A stretch of DNA of 64,000 nt from an uncultured Prevotella sp. (GTDB taxonomy: Bacteria > Bacteroidota > Bacteroidia > Bacteroidales > Bacteroidaceae), in assembly GCA_900320905.1 (NCBI GenBank), contig ONTZ01000012.1, positions 18,211-82,210 of the forward strand, read 5' to 3'. The notes under the pieces were generated by a model. That model was given only the letters and a program-made list of their open reading frames with translations. It made no database searches and had not been told where the DNA came from. Of the stretch, positions 7,309-15,397 are shown piece by piece. How positions within the stretch are numbered: the stretch's first letter is position 1; each line of letters opens with the position of its first letter. Made by a program: the position numbers and the translations under genes.

Positions 7309-7340
7309 TTTGGCTTTTTGCTCACTTAATCGTACCTTTG
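7309..7340 (+). promoter_or_regulatory. Promoter of the AICAR transformylase gene
   Basis: TTTG (7309-7312), 20-nt spacer, TACCTTTG (7333-7340). Full match to the Bacteroidota housekeeping promoter; the gene starts 28 nt downstream. Confidence 0.8.
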
Positions 7341-7368
7341 CAGCCAGAAACGAAACAAAGCAAGAACA

Positions 7369-8556
7369 ATGAAAGAATTAGCACTCAAGTACGGATGCAA
7401 TCCGAACCAGAAGCCCTCACGGATCTTTATGACGGAGGGCGAGTTACCCATCGAAGTGATTAACGGTCGTCCTGGCTACATCAATTTCCTCGACGCTTTC
7501 AACGCCTGGCAACTCGTGAAGGAACTGAAAGCCGCTACGGGTCTGCCTGCTGCCGCCTCATTCAAACATGTGAGTCCAGCCGGCGCTGCCGTCGGTCTGC
7601 CTCTGAGCGACACACTGAAGAAGATATACTTCGTCGACGATGTGAAGGATCTGGACGCCTCGCCCATCGCCTGTGCCTATGCCAGAGCCCGTGGTGCCGA
7701 CCGTATGTCGAGTTACGGTGACTTCGTGGCTCTCTCCGACACCTGCGACACCACAACGGCTAAGTTGTTGAAGCGTGAGGTGAGCGACGGCGTGATTGCC
7801 CCCGACTACACCCCCGAGGCTATCGAAATCCTGAAAGACAAGCGCAAGGGTACTTACAATGTGATTAAGATTGACCCAGCCTACGTGCCTGAGCCCATCG
7901 AGCGCAAGCAGGTGTTTGGCGTCACCTTCGAACAGGGACGTAACGAGATCAAACTCGACGACGATGCCCTCTTCGAGAATATGCCCACACAGAACAAGAC
8001 CTTTACCCCAGAGGCCAAGCGCGACCTGATCATCGCCCTCATCACACTGAAATATACGCAGTCGAACAGCGTCTGCTATGTGAAGGACGGACAGGCCATC
8101 GGTATCGGTGCCGGACAACAGAGCCGCATCCACTGTACTCGTCTGGCTGGCAACAAGGCCGACATCTGGTGGTTGCGCCAGCATCCGAAGGTGATGAACC
8201 TGCCGTTCATCGATAATATCCGCCGGGCAGACCGCGACAATACCATCGACGTGTATATCTCAGAAGACGAACACGACGACGTGCTTCGCGACGGTGCCTG
8301 GCAGCAGTTCTTCAAGGAGAAACCTGAGGTACTGACGATGGAAGAGAAAAAGGCCTGGATTGCCCAGAACACGAAGGTGGCATTGGGCAGTGATGCATTC
8401 TTCCCCTTCGGCGATAATATCGAGCGCGCCCATAAGAGCGGCGTGGAGTTCATCGCCCAGGCAGGAGGCAGCGTGAGAGATGACAATGTGATCGAGACCT
8501 GCGATAAATATGGGATTGCGATGGCCTTTACAGGCGTAAGGCTGTTCCACCATTAA
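7369..8556 (+). CDS. Stand-alone AICAR transformylase (PurH C-terminal domain type)
   Basis: 395 residues. It converts AICAR plus 10-formyl-THF to FAICAR, the penultimate step of IMP synthesis. The sequence is of the AICARFT domain only: CNPNQKPSRI, ASFKHVSPAGAAVG with the catalytic Lys66-His67 pair, YTQSNSVCYVKDGQAIGIGAGQQSRIHC, and SDAFFPFGDNIERA with the C-terminal QAGGSVRDD. The N-terminal IMP cyclohydrolase domain found in ordinary PurH is absent and is encoded separately at 31049-31642. The gene has its own full promoter. The stop is followed directly by a TAGG decamer array and a small basic-protein gene. Confidence 0.9.
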   Translation: MKELALKYGCNPNQKPSRIFMTEGELPIEVINGRPGYINFLDAFNAWQLVKELKAATGLPAAASFKHVSPAGAAVGLPLSDTLKKIYFVDDVKDLDASPIACAYARARGADRMSSYGDFVALSDTCDTTTAKLLKREVSDGVIAPDYTPEAIEILKDKRKGTYNVIKIDPAYVPEPIERKQVFGVTFEQGRNEIKLDDDALFENMPTQNKTFTPEAKRDLIIALITLKYTQSNSVCYVKDGQAIGIGAGQQSRIHCTRLAGNKADIWWLRQHPKVMNLPFIDNIRRADRDNTIDVYISEDEHDDVLRDGAWQQFFKEKPEVLTMEEKKAWIAQNTKVALGSDAFFPFGDNIERAHKSGVEFIAQAGGSVRDDNVIETCDKYGIAMAFTGVRLFHH

Positions 8557-8610
8557 CCTAGGTATCCTAGGAAATCCTAGGAGATCCTAGGCTATCCTAG
8601 GGATACTAGA
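8557..8610 (+). repeat. Decamer array (TAGGNNATCC), copy 1
   Basis: After the TAA stop (8554-8556) come CC, then TAGGTATCC, TAGGAAATCC, TAGGAGATCC, TAGGCTATCC, TAGGGATAC and TAGAAAG. Period is 10 (9 at both ends). Each junction forms the palindrome CCTAGG. The array ends 6 nt before the next ATG and reads in the direction of transcription. Confidence 0.95.
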
Positions 8611-8616
8611 AAGACT

Positions 8617-8802
8617 ATGGACGATTTTCAGAATATCCTCGAAAACGGCATCAACTTCGGACGGGGCGGCGATAAGCCCAAGGACGAAGGAAAGGTGAAG
8701 ACCAAGGCCAAGAAGAAAAAGTACATCACCGGTGCCCACGGTAGCGGCTCTGCCCGACAGAAAGCCAAATACCGTGAGCAGCGGGCGAACAGGCACAAGT
8801 AA
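8617..8802 (+). CDS. Small basic protein of unknown function
   Basis: 61 residues, MDDFQNILENGINFGRGG followed by a very basic half with KTKAKKKK and RQKAKYREQRANRHK. No membrane segment, signal peptide or cysteine. The charge suggests binding to RNA, DNA or ribosomes, but I do not recognise the family. It lies between two repeat arrays: a decamer array on its 5' side, and a 7/8-mer array that begins in its own TAA stop. The gene is co-directional with the AICAR transformylase gene and probably shares its transcript. Confidence 0.65.
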   Translation: MDDFQNILENGINFGRGGDKPKDEGKVKTKAKKKKYITGAHGSGSARQKAKYREQRANRHK

Positions 8803-8830
8803 AAGATAAAAGAGTAAGATAGTAAAAAGG
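8800..8830 (+). repeat. 7/8-mer array in the GH53 gene leader
   Basis: Units TAAAAGA, TAAAAGAG, TAAGATAG, TAAAAAGG start at the TAA stop of the small basic-protein gene. TAA occurs at offsets 0, 7, 15 and 23, so all three frames are closed. Confidence 0.75.
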
Positions 8831-8849
8831 TATAATAATCAAAGAAGGT

Positions 8850-10223
8850 ATGGATATTAGAAACTATTATAAGGCTATGATGTTGATGGTAATGTCTTTA
8901 CCATTTTTCTTTTTTACCGTTTTACCTTTACACGCCCAGAAATACGTGGGCGGCGACATCTCGCTCTTGCTGACATACGAGGAAAACGGCGCCAACTATA
9001 TGGACAAGGATGGCGAGAAGATTTCCGACGTACTGGCTTTCCTCAAGGAGCAGGGATTAAATGCCATGCGTGTCCGTCTGTTTGTGGATCCCTCGAAAGC
9101 CTCGACAGAGGCAAAAGGCCAAGGTGTGCGTCAGGACTTGGAATATGTGAAGAAACTTGGCAAGAAGATCAAAGACGCAGGCCTCAACTTCATGCTCGAC
9201 TTCCACTACAGCGACACCTGGGCTGACCCTGGAAAGCAGATCGCACCAGCATCTTGGGCCATCTACAGTTGGTTACCAGAGGACACCTTCTATAAGTACA
9301 CCAAGGAGAGTCTGGAGGCACTCGTGGCTGCTGGAGCCACCCCCGACTTTATACAGACAGGCAATGAAATCAGTTTCGGCATGCACTGGAACTATATGAA
9401 TGAGAAAGGCCAACTTGTGGACTTGGGGCAGTTCAGTGGCAAGGTGCAGGCAAACAGTACTTGGAACGCCTATACGGACAGTAACTGGGACACCTTTGCC
9501 AAATACCTGAAATATGCTGGCAAGGCCTGTCGCGAGGTATGTCCTAAGGCCAAGATCATCATCCATACTGAGCAGTGCGCCAATAATCCGACCCTTGATG
9601 TGGCTTTCTTCAAGCGCATCAATGACAATGAGGTGGACTACGATATCATCGGTGTGTCGTACTATCCTTATTACAAAGGTCCCATCAGCAACCTCGACAA
9701 AGGTCTGACGCAATTGGAGAAGAACTTCCCTGACAAGAAAATCATGATCGTAGAAACGGGCTGTGGCTATCATTACAAGATGGGCGATAAGGAAACAGGC
9801 TATCCCCTCACCTACGAAGGACAGCGACAGTACACGGAAGATCTTGTGACCATGCTGAACAAGCACCAGAACGTGAACGGTCTCTTCTGGTGGTTCTTGG
9901 AGGCAAATGAGTATGGTCTGGATTGGGCAACAAAGCGTGTAACAGACAGTTGGTACAACGCCTCGCTCTTCGACAACAATACGGGCCGAGCCTTGCCTGC
10001 CCTCTATGAACTGAAGAACTTCAGGAACGGAGAGATGCTCAGAGGCGATGTGAACGGAAACGGTAGCGTTGATGCAGAAGACATCACGGATACAGTGGAC
10101 TATATGATGGGATTATCGGCCAAGAGCATCCAAAAAGAAACTATCGATGTCAACAACGACGGAATTGTGAACGTTGCTGACATCGTAGTCATCAGTAATA
10201 TTATCCTCGGATCTAAAAGTTGA
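8850..10223 (+). CDS. Secreted arabinogalactan endo-beta-1,4-galactanase (GH53) with dockerin-like tail
   Basis: 457 residues. A signal peptide ends at about LHAQ (30). The GH53 domain (about 32-390) cleaves beta-1,4-galactan of pectin side chains; the acid/base is Glu173 in QTGNEIS and the nucleophile Glu302 in IVETGCG, both in typical family context (RVRLFVDP, LDFHYSDTWADP, GVSYYPYY). Residues 398-454 form two Ca-binding repeats, GDVNGNGSVDAEDITDTVDY and DVNNDGIVNVADIVVIS, like a type I dockerin. The start ATG 8850 follows AAAGAAGG. The signal-peptide coding region carries T-rich octamers complementary in type to the array in the leader. The 3' end overlaps the convergent tolC-like gene by 11 bp. 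Confidence 0.93.
   Translation: MDIRNYYKAMMLMVMSLPFFFFTVLPLHAQKYVGGDISLLLTYEENGANYMDKDGEKISDVLAFLKEQGLNAMRVRLFVDPSKASTEAKGQGVRQDLEYVKKLGKKIKDAGLNFMLDFHYSDTWADPGKQIAPASWAIYSWLPEDTFYKYTKESLEALVAAGATPDFIQTGNEISFGMHWNYMNEKGQLVDLGQFSGKVQANSTWNAYTDSNWDTFAKYLKYAGKACREVCPKAKIIIHTEQCANNPTLDVAFFKRINDNEVDYDIIGVSYYPYYKGPISNLDKGLTQLEKNFPDKKIMIVETGCGYHYKMGDKETGYPLTYEGQRQYTEDLVTMLNKHQNVNGLFWWFLEANEYGLDWATKRVTDSWYNASLFDNNTGRALPALYELKNFRNGEMLRGDVNGNGSVDAEDITDTVDYMMGLSAKSIQKETIDVNNDGIVNVADIVVISNIILGSKS
8895..8930 (-). repeat. 7/8-mer array inside the GH53 signal peptide, inverted to the leader array
   Basis: On the minus strand it reads TAAAGG, TAAAACGG, TAAAAAAG, AAAAATGG, TAAAGA. It encodes the hydrophobic core of the signal peptide (LPFFFFTVLPL). 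With the array at 8800-8830 it forms an imperfect inverted pair around the start codon. Confidence 0.6.
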
Positions 10224-11544
10224 GGTCCTTACCCCGATAGAACTCTATGAGCGCATGCTGATAGAGGTTCTCATAGCGTGCCTGCACAAGATCGGACTCA
10301 GATTTCAAATAGGTATTCTTCGACTCGTTGAACTCAGTGATGGTAGCCTTGCCGTTCTCATACTTGGCCTGCATCAACTGGAACGCATCCTTTGTACTCT
10401 TCAGGGCTTCCTCAGACGATTTCTCCTTCGACTGCGCATTCAGGGCATTGTAATAGACCTGCTGGATGTCCTTATAGAGCGTCTTCTTCGTATTTTCAAG
10501 AGCCAACTGCTGATTCTCCTGATTGATACGGGCATTACGGATGTTGTTACGCGTCTGGAAACGGTTGAAGATTGGCACGTTCAAGTTCAGACCGATATAT
10601 TGACTGAAGTTGTTCTTCAACTGAGTACCGAAACCATCGCTCTTGAAGCCGCTGGTGGTATAATAGTTGGTACCCAGCCCACCACTCAGCGAGAGTGTGG
10701 GGAGGTTGCCTGCCTGGGCAATCTTGATACTATGCTCCGTACCCTTCAACTTCAGTTCCTGGGAAAGGATCTCAGGCTTGACACCCAGTGCCTCAGCATA
10801 GATTTGATCGGGGGTGATCAGTTCTGAAAGACCTGAGAGTCCCACCAGTTCATCCAGATTGGGCTTAACGATGGCAAAGCCATCAGGCGTGGGCAGTTCG
10901 AGGAGTTGCGTCAGACTCAGGATGGCGAGACGGGTATTGTTGTCTGCCTGTGTGGCAGTGAGACGGCTATTGGCGAGGGTGGCTTTCTGCTGTGAGAGTT
11001 CTGCCTCAGCAGCCTTGCCGTTATCGACAAAAGCCTGGAGGCGAACCACCTGCATGGAGTCAATCTCAATCTGACGATGCGCCACCTCTGCAATCTCCAT
11101 ATCATAGAGTATCTGCACGTAAGCCTGTGCCACCTGCATACGGATATCGTTCTTCGCCTTCTCCAGGTCGGCAGTAGCGGCTTCAAGGTTCAACTGATCC
11201 AGTTTGATCTGATTCGGAATCTGGAAACCCGTGAAGATGGGCATGCTGGTGCCGAGGGAGAACGATGTCGACGAGGTATTCGTGTTCGAATAAGTATTCT
11301 GTGCCGTCAGACCACGTCCGAAACTGAAGTTCTGTCCAACACTACCACTGAGATCTGGCAGGCGGGAGTTTTTAGACGTGCTGAGCGTGAGTTCCTGCTG
11401 ACGACGCTGATTCTGCTGCTGCTTGATGCTGATGTTATGCTCAACAGCATAGTCGCAGCACTCGCGCAGGCTCCATAGATGGGGCTGCGCCCCAAGCAAT
11501 GCACAATGCACTATGCACAATGCACAAATCACAATCTTCTTCAT
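10213..11544 (-). CDS. TolC-family outer membrane efflux protein
   Basis: 443 residues, last gene of the MacB-type export operon. It forms the outer-membrane channel and periplasmic alpha-barrel that receives substrate from the adaptor. After the signal peptide (cleavage near LLGAQ) there are two outer-membrane efflux repeats with long coiled-coil helices, for example ATADLEKAKNDIRMQVAQAY and SKEKSSEEALKSTKDAFQLMQ, and two beta-strand parts (FGRGLTAQNT, LGTNYYTTSG). It starts 6 nt downstream of the adaptor gene stop. The signal peptide coding DNA contains a perfect 5 x 7 bp array, so residues 5-16 (VICALCIVHCAL) come from a repeat. The 3' end overlaps the convergent GH53 gene. Confidence 0.93.
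   Translation of the reverse strand: MKKIVICALCIVHCALLGAQPHLWSLRECCDYAVEHNISIKQQQNQRRQQELTLSTSKNSRLPDLSGSVGQNFSFGRGLTAQNTYSNTNTSSTSFSLGTSMPIFTGFQIPNQIKLDQLNLEAATADLEKAKNDIRMQVAQAYVQILYDMEIAEVAHRQIEIDSMQVVRLQAFVDNGKAAEAELSQQKATLANSRLTATQADNNTRLAILSLTQLLELPTPDGFAIVKPNLDELVGLSGLSELITPDQIYAEALGVKPEILSQELKLKGTEHSIKIAQAGNLPTLSLSGGLGTNYYTTSGFKSDGFGTQLKNNFSQYIGLNLNVPIFNRFQTRNNIRNARINQENQQLALENTKKTLYKDIQQVYYNALNAQSKEKSSEEALKSTKDAFQLMQAKYENGKATITEFNESKNTYLKSESDLVQARYENLYQHALIEFYRGKDLNF
11497..11531 (-). repeat. Heptamer-period array (CAATGCA type) inside the tolC-like signal peptide
   Basis: Five 7-nt units on the plus strand: CAATGCA, CAATGCA, CTATGCA, CAATGCA, CAAATCA; exactly 35 bp. On the coding strand this is TGCATTG repeated and is translated as part of the signal peptide. 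Confidence 0.95.
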
Positions 11545-11550
11545 CGCTTA

Positions 11551-12663
11551 TTATTCTTTAGAATCGTCTGAAATTATCTCCGGGCCACGTACCTTATCCT
11601 TGTTGGTAAGACCCTTCTTGATCTCGATATTCACCCCATCAGAGAGACCTGTCTCGACGTTTGTGCGCTCATAGGTCTTTGCACTGCCCTCGCCCTTGAT
11701 GATGTAGACAAAGGTGGAGTCGCCACTGAACTCGACGGCACTCTCGGGAATGGTAAGCACATTATCGGCCTTAGCCAGTACTATCTCTGCATTGGCACTG
11801 TAGCCAGAACGGATCTTGCCTCCCTCAGAGAGTTTCACGGCTGCCTTTATCTCGAACTGGTTGGCACCGTTGCTCTCCACAGCCTTCGGTGAGATATACT
11901 CCAACGAGGCATCGAATTTCAGGTCCTGCAGGGCACCGATGGTAATCTTCATAGGCATAGAAGCCACCAACTGTCCCACTTCCGTCTCGTCGATGTTTCC
12001 GCGGAAAATCAGGTCGTTCATATTGGCGACAGTAGCGATGGTGGTACCATCGTTGAAGGTGTTACTCAAGATGACGGAGTTACCGACCTTCACAGGGATG
12101 TCGAGGATGACGCCAGAAATAGTTGAGCGGATGAGCGTTGAAGATGCCTTGGCATTGGATTTTGAGACACCGTCACGCACCACCTCGAGGGCATCCTGGG
12201 CAGCCATCTTCTCATGCTTAGCCTGATTCAACTGTTGCTTGCTCTTGTCGTACTCGTCAGCCGACACAAGTTTCTGGTTGTAGAGGTTCTCCTCACGCTG
12301 GAAGTCGGTCTCAGCCTGTTTCAAGTTGATTTCCGCCAGGCGCACACGCATCTCAGCACTCGATAGTTGACTCATATCGGGAATCACCTTTACCTTGGCA
12401 ATGATGTCGCCAGCATTCACGTAGTCGCCTGGCTCCTTGTAGAGTTCAGAGATGATACCAGAGATCTGGGGTTTCACATTCACCTCGTTGCGAGGCTCGA
12501 TCTTGCCCGTGATAATAGTCGTCTTCTGGAGGCTGTCCAGTTGCGGGGTAAACTCGTTGTAGACGATCTCCTTGGGTTGGCTCTTCTGCCACAGGAACAC
12601 GAAGGTCCCGATGAAAATCAGCGCGATAATCGCTGCGATAATCAGTTTTGAATACTTCTTCAT
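11551..12663 (-). CDS. Periplasmic adaptor (HlyD/MacA family) of the export operon
   Basis: 370 residues. It links the inner-membrane ABC permeases to the TolC-like channel. It has one N-terminal membrane anchor (KLIIAAIIALIFIGTFVFLW), a lipoyl/barrel-sandwich half-motif (GIISELYKEPGDYVNAGDIIAKV, about 75-97), a coiled-coil hairpin (about 105-170), and the returning half (SGVILDIPVKVGNSV) before the beta-barrel and membrane-proximal domains. The start is MKKYSKL at 12663: an in-frame reading reaches 12717, but those extra codons are made by the decamer array and leader. Third-to-last function in the operon order ATPase, permease, permease, adaptor, channel. Confidence 0.92.
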   Translation of the reverse strand: MKKYSKLIIAAIIALIFIGTFVFLWQKSQPKEIVYNEFTPQLDSLQKTTIITGKIEPRNEVNVKPQISGIISELYKEPGDYVNAGDIIAKVKVIPDMSQLSSAEMRVRLAEINLKQAETDFQREENLYNQKLVSADEYDKSKQQLNQAKHEKMAAQDALEVVRDGVSKSNAKASSTLIRSTISGVILDIPVKVGNSVILSNTFNDGTTIATVANMNDLIFRGNIDETEVGQLVASMPMKITIGALQDLKFDASLEYISPKAVESNGANQFEIKAAVKLSEGGKIRSGYSANAEIVLAKADNVLTIPESAVEFSGDSTFVYIIKGEGSAKTYERTNVETGLSDGVNIEIKKGLTNKDKVRGPEIISDDSKE

Positions 12664-12697
12664 TTTGCTATATTTTTTATCTATTATTATCTTTTTT

Positions 12698-12745
12698 CTA
12701 GGATCGCCTAGGATCACCTAGGATTTTCTAGGATTTCCTAGGCTC
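12698..12745 (-). repeat. Decamer array (TAGGNNATCC), copy 2
   Basis: On the coding (minus) strand: TAA stop of the permease, then GAGCC, TAGGAAATCC, TAGAAAATCC, TAGGTGATCC, TAGGCGATCC, TAGAAAAAAG. Period 10, starting at the stop and ending with TAGAAA about 30 nt before the adaptor start. Confidence 0.95.
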
Positions 12746-13993
12746 TTACTCATCCCTCATCGCATCGACAGGCTTGATACTCATGGCACGGGCAGCGGGA
12801 GCAAGGCCAGCAAGGACACCCATGACACTCACCACAAAAGCAGCGAAGATAGCCGTCCAGAAGCCCACCTGGAAATGGGCGGCGAGGATGCCGTCCTCCG
12901 TATTCGCAAGTTCCAGCATGTGCAGGATCATTACCCCGAACAGAATACCACTCATACCAGCCACCAGTGTCAGCACAATACTCTCGCTGATGATCTGACT
13001 CAGGATATTAGTCGGTGTGGCACCGATGGCGCGACGTATACCGATCTCTGTGGTTCGTTCACGCACTGTCACCATCATGATATTCGACACACCGATGGCA
13101 CCAGCAAGTAACGTTCCGAGACCCACGAGCCAGATCAGGAAGTTGACACCTTTAAACAAATTGTCGAGCAACTGGAAGAGCACTTCTGTATTAAACACCA
13201 TTGCTCCCCGTTCGTCGGTGGGGTCAATCAGATGGGCTCTCGCAATGGTCTCGCGAATACGATCAGTGATGCTTGACATCACCACACCCTTCTTACCCGT
13301 CACGGCAATCATATCAACGGCATTACCTCGATTATATGTCTGCTGCATCAGCGTCAGCGGTAGTACCACATTTGTACCAGCCTCGCCACCGAAACTGATC
13401 GCCTCGGATGTATTGTAATCAACACCCACAATCTGATAGTAGATGGAGTCGATACGGATGCTCTTGCCGCAAGGGTCACCACCGCCGGGAAACAGTTCCT
13501 TGTAAGTCTTCTTCTGGATGACGCACACCTTACGGTGATCCTTGATGTCTGCCTCATTGATGTATCGGCCATAGAACATTTTCGGCTCATTCACACGCTG
13601 GTAGTCTGGCAGGGCACCATTTACACCAATCTGAGCCTTACGGTCACCATAGTAGGCGTAGCCACCGTTCGAAAAGAGCAAGGGGGTCACCACGTCGAGT
13701 TCAGGCACACGACTCTTGATGCGCTCCACGTCCTTATAGTCCATATGCCAGTAACGGCCTTTGCGGAAACCTTTATAGGCTTTCGTTGTGGGCTGCGCCC
13801 AGACCATCGCCGAATTAGTGGCAAAACCGGCGAAGTTCTCCTGCAGCATCTCTTTCAGTCCTTGACCGCCACCAATCAGCGCCACCAGCATGAAGACACC
13901 CCAGAACACACCGAAGCCCGTCAGGAAACTCCTGCTTTTATTCCTCGTCAATGTGTCGAGTATTTCTCTGTATGAATCTATATCTATTCTCAT
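12746..13993 (-). CDS. MacB-type ABC transporter permease (second)
   Basis: 415 residues with the MacB/FtsX architecture: one N-terminal membrane helix (near SFLTGFGVFWGVFMLVALIGG), a large periplasmic MacB-PCD domain, and three C-terminal helices (INFLIWLVGLGTLLAGAIGVSNIM, ILVLTLVAGMSGILFGV, AIFAAFVVSVMGVLAGLAPAAR in part). The cytoplasmic TVRERTTEIGIRRAIGA motif between helices is the family coupling segment. It has no ATPase domain of its own, unlike E. coli MacB, and must use the ATPase at 15398. It is a paralogue of the preceding permease (14048), so the pair probably forms a heterodimer. Confidence 0.92.
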   Translation of the reverse strand: MRIDIDSYREILDTLTRNKSRSFLTGFGVFWGVFMLVALIGGGQGLKEMLQENFAGFATNSAMVWAQPTTKAYKGFRKGRYWHMDYKDVERIKSRVPELDVVTPLLFSNGGYAYYGDRKAQIGVNGALPDYQRVNEPKMFYGRYINEADIKDHRKVCVIQKKTYKELFPGGGDPCGKSIRIDSIYYQIVGVDYNTSEAISFGGEAGTNVVLPLTLMQQTYNRGNAVDMIAVTGKKGVVMSSITDRIRETIARAHLIDPTDERGAMVFNTEVLFQLLDNLFKGVNFLIWLVGLGTLLAGAIGVSNIMMVTVRERTTEIGIRRAIGATPTNILSQIISESIVLTLVAGMSGILFGVMILHMLELANTEDGILAAHFQVGFWTAIFAAFVVSVMGVLAGLAPAARAMSIKPVDAMRDE

Positions 13994-14008
13994 AATTCTT
14001 CTTTATTT

Positions 14009-14047
14009 CTAGGATCACCTAGGACTGCCTAGGATCTCCTAGGATTA
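14009..14047 (-). repeat. Decamer array (TAGGNNATCC), copy 3
   Basis: On the minus strand: TAG stop, TAATCC, TAGGAGATCC, TAGGCAGTCC, TAGGTGATCC, TAGAAATAAAG. It fills most of the 54-nt space between the two permease genes. Confidence 0.95.
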
Positions 14048-15334
14048 CTAATCGGCGCGAAGCGCCTCGATGGGCCTGATGCGCGAGGCCTTATAGGCGG
14101 GGATGAGCCCTGCGATAGTACCTGCAATCACCATCACCATCGTGGCCTCGAAACAGACATCCAGTCCTACGGTAGGATCAAGGAACATCGTGGCCTTAAA
14201 CAAACCCGTGTCGATGGTATCATGCCCCAGTGTGGCATCCATATATTCATTGGCACACACCCCCAGCACCATACCGATATACCCGAAGAATGTCGTGATG
14301 ATCACACTCTCTATGATAATCAGTTTCAGTATGCTCCAGGGTTTGGCACCGATGGCCTTTCTGATTCCGAACTCATGGGTACGCTCCTTCACGGTGATGA
14401 GCATGATGTTCGACACACCTACAATACCTGAAAGCAACGTAAAGAGTCCCACAATCCAAAGGGCTGTACGGATGATGCTGATACCCTGTTCCATCTGAAG
14501 GTTCTGTGTGTAACGGTTCCAAAGATAGATGGCACTCTCATCCTCAGGATGGGCCTGATGATTGGCATTGATACGCTGGCGATAGGACTTTTCAAATTCT
14601 TCGTTAGCCTCCTCCGTGGGAAGACCGTGGAAAGTGAACTCTATACGACGGGCATCATCGTTATGGGCACCATAGATACGTTTGATGGCAGAATAACTGG
14701 AGTAGATATCAGCCCGTCCGTTCTGCTGTTCTTTATAGATTCCCACTACTTTGAAGGCGAAGTTACCCAATTTCACAAACTTCCCGATGAGGGCTGCCTC
14801 CCGACCTGTCCCCTGCTGTGCCGTATCACCTGTAATACCCAGAAGTTCCTGTGCCTGCTTATTACTCATCACAAGCACCTTACGACTCTCCTTCACGTCG
14901 ATTTCGTTAATGTAACGCCCATAGAGCATCTCCACCTTGTCAATCTTCGTATGGTTAGGATAGACACCACAGACGGAACCAGTGATATACTGCTCACCAT
15001 TGCTGATCGTGCCTGACGTACGATACTGTGCACCCACCTCGTCGATATTCTTCTTGAAACCATCTTCCGTCGCTGTGATGTCACGTGTCTGTAGTCTGAT
15101 CCAGCGACCCTCCTTCAGTCCCTGATAGGGTTTCGAGGTCTCACCGCCGAACACCACCATCGATGAAGAAAGGAAACGGCTGCTCTGGTTGAGGTTGGCA
15201 TTGATAAGTCCGTTGCCGGCACCCAGCAGCACAATGAGCATGAAGATGCCCCACGCCACGGCGAAGCCCGTGAGCGCCGTGCGGAGTTTATTCCTCCGAG
15301 CCGTACTCCATATTTCTGTGATTATATCTCGCAT
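14048..15334 (-). CDS. MacB-type ABC transporter permease (first)
   Basis: 428 residues, same plan as the next permease: N-terminal helix in LTGFAVAWGIFMLIVLLGAG, periplasmic domain (about 45-290), three C-terminal helices and the TVKERTHEFGIRKAIGA coupling motif. It ends with ASRIRPIEALRAD, the usual C-terminus of this permease class. No nucleotide-binding domain is present. The start ATG at 15334 follows the decamer array after the ATPase gene. Exporters of this type move peptides, lipids or toxic compounds; the substrate here cannot be told from sequence. Confidence 0.92.
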   Translation of the reverse strand: MRDIITEIWSTARRNKLRTALTGFAVAWGIFMLIVLLGAGNGLINANLNQSSRFLSSSMVVFGGETSKPYQGLKEGRWIRLQTRDITATEDGFKKNIDEVGAQYRTSGTISNGEQYITGSVCGVYPNHTKIDKVEMLYGRYINEIDVKESRKVLVMSNKQAQELLGITGDTAQQGTGREAALIGKFVKLGNFAFKVVGIYKEQQNGRADIYSSYSAIKRIYGAHNDDARRIEFTFHGLPTEEANEEFEKSYRQRINANHQAHPEDESAIYLWNRYTQNLQMEQGISIIRTALWIVGLFTLLSGIVGVSNIMLITVKERTHEFGIRKAIGAKPWSILKLIIIESVIITTFFGYIGMVLGVCANEYMDATLGHDTIDTGLFKATMFLDPTVGLDVCFEATMVMVIAGTIAGLIPAYKASRIRPIEALRAD

Positions 15335-15348
15335 AATAGTCTTTTTTT

Positions 15349-15397
15349 CTAGGATTGCCTAGGTTTCCCTAGGATCGCCTAGGATTGCCTAGGATTC
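15349..15397 (-). repeat. Decamer array (TAGGNNATCC), copy 4
   Basis: On the minus strand the TAG stop of the ATPase gene is itself the first element: TAGGAATCC, TAGGCAATCC, TAGGCGATCC, TAGGGAAACC, TAGGCAATCC, TAGAAAAAAA. Period 10. It ends about 15 nt before the ATG of the first permease. Confidence 0.95.

Noticed and set aside
10042-10212. Cellulosome component
   Set aside because: The dockerin-like tail alone is not enough; no cohesin or scaffoldin is seen.
12664-12717. N-terminal extension of the export adaptor (MILGDPRKK...)
   Set aside because: Encoded partly by the decamer array; the proper membrane anchor begins at MKKYSKL.
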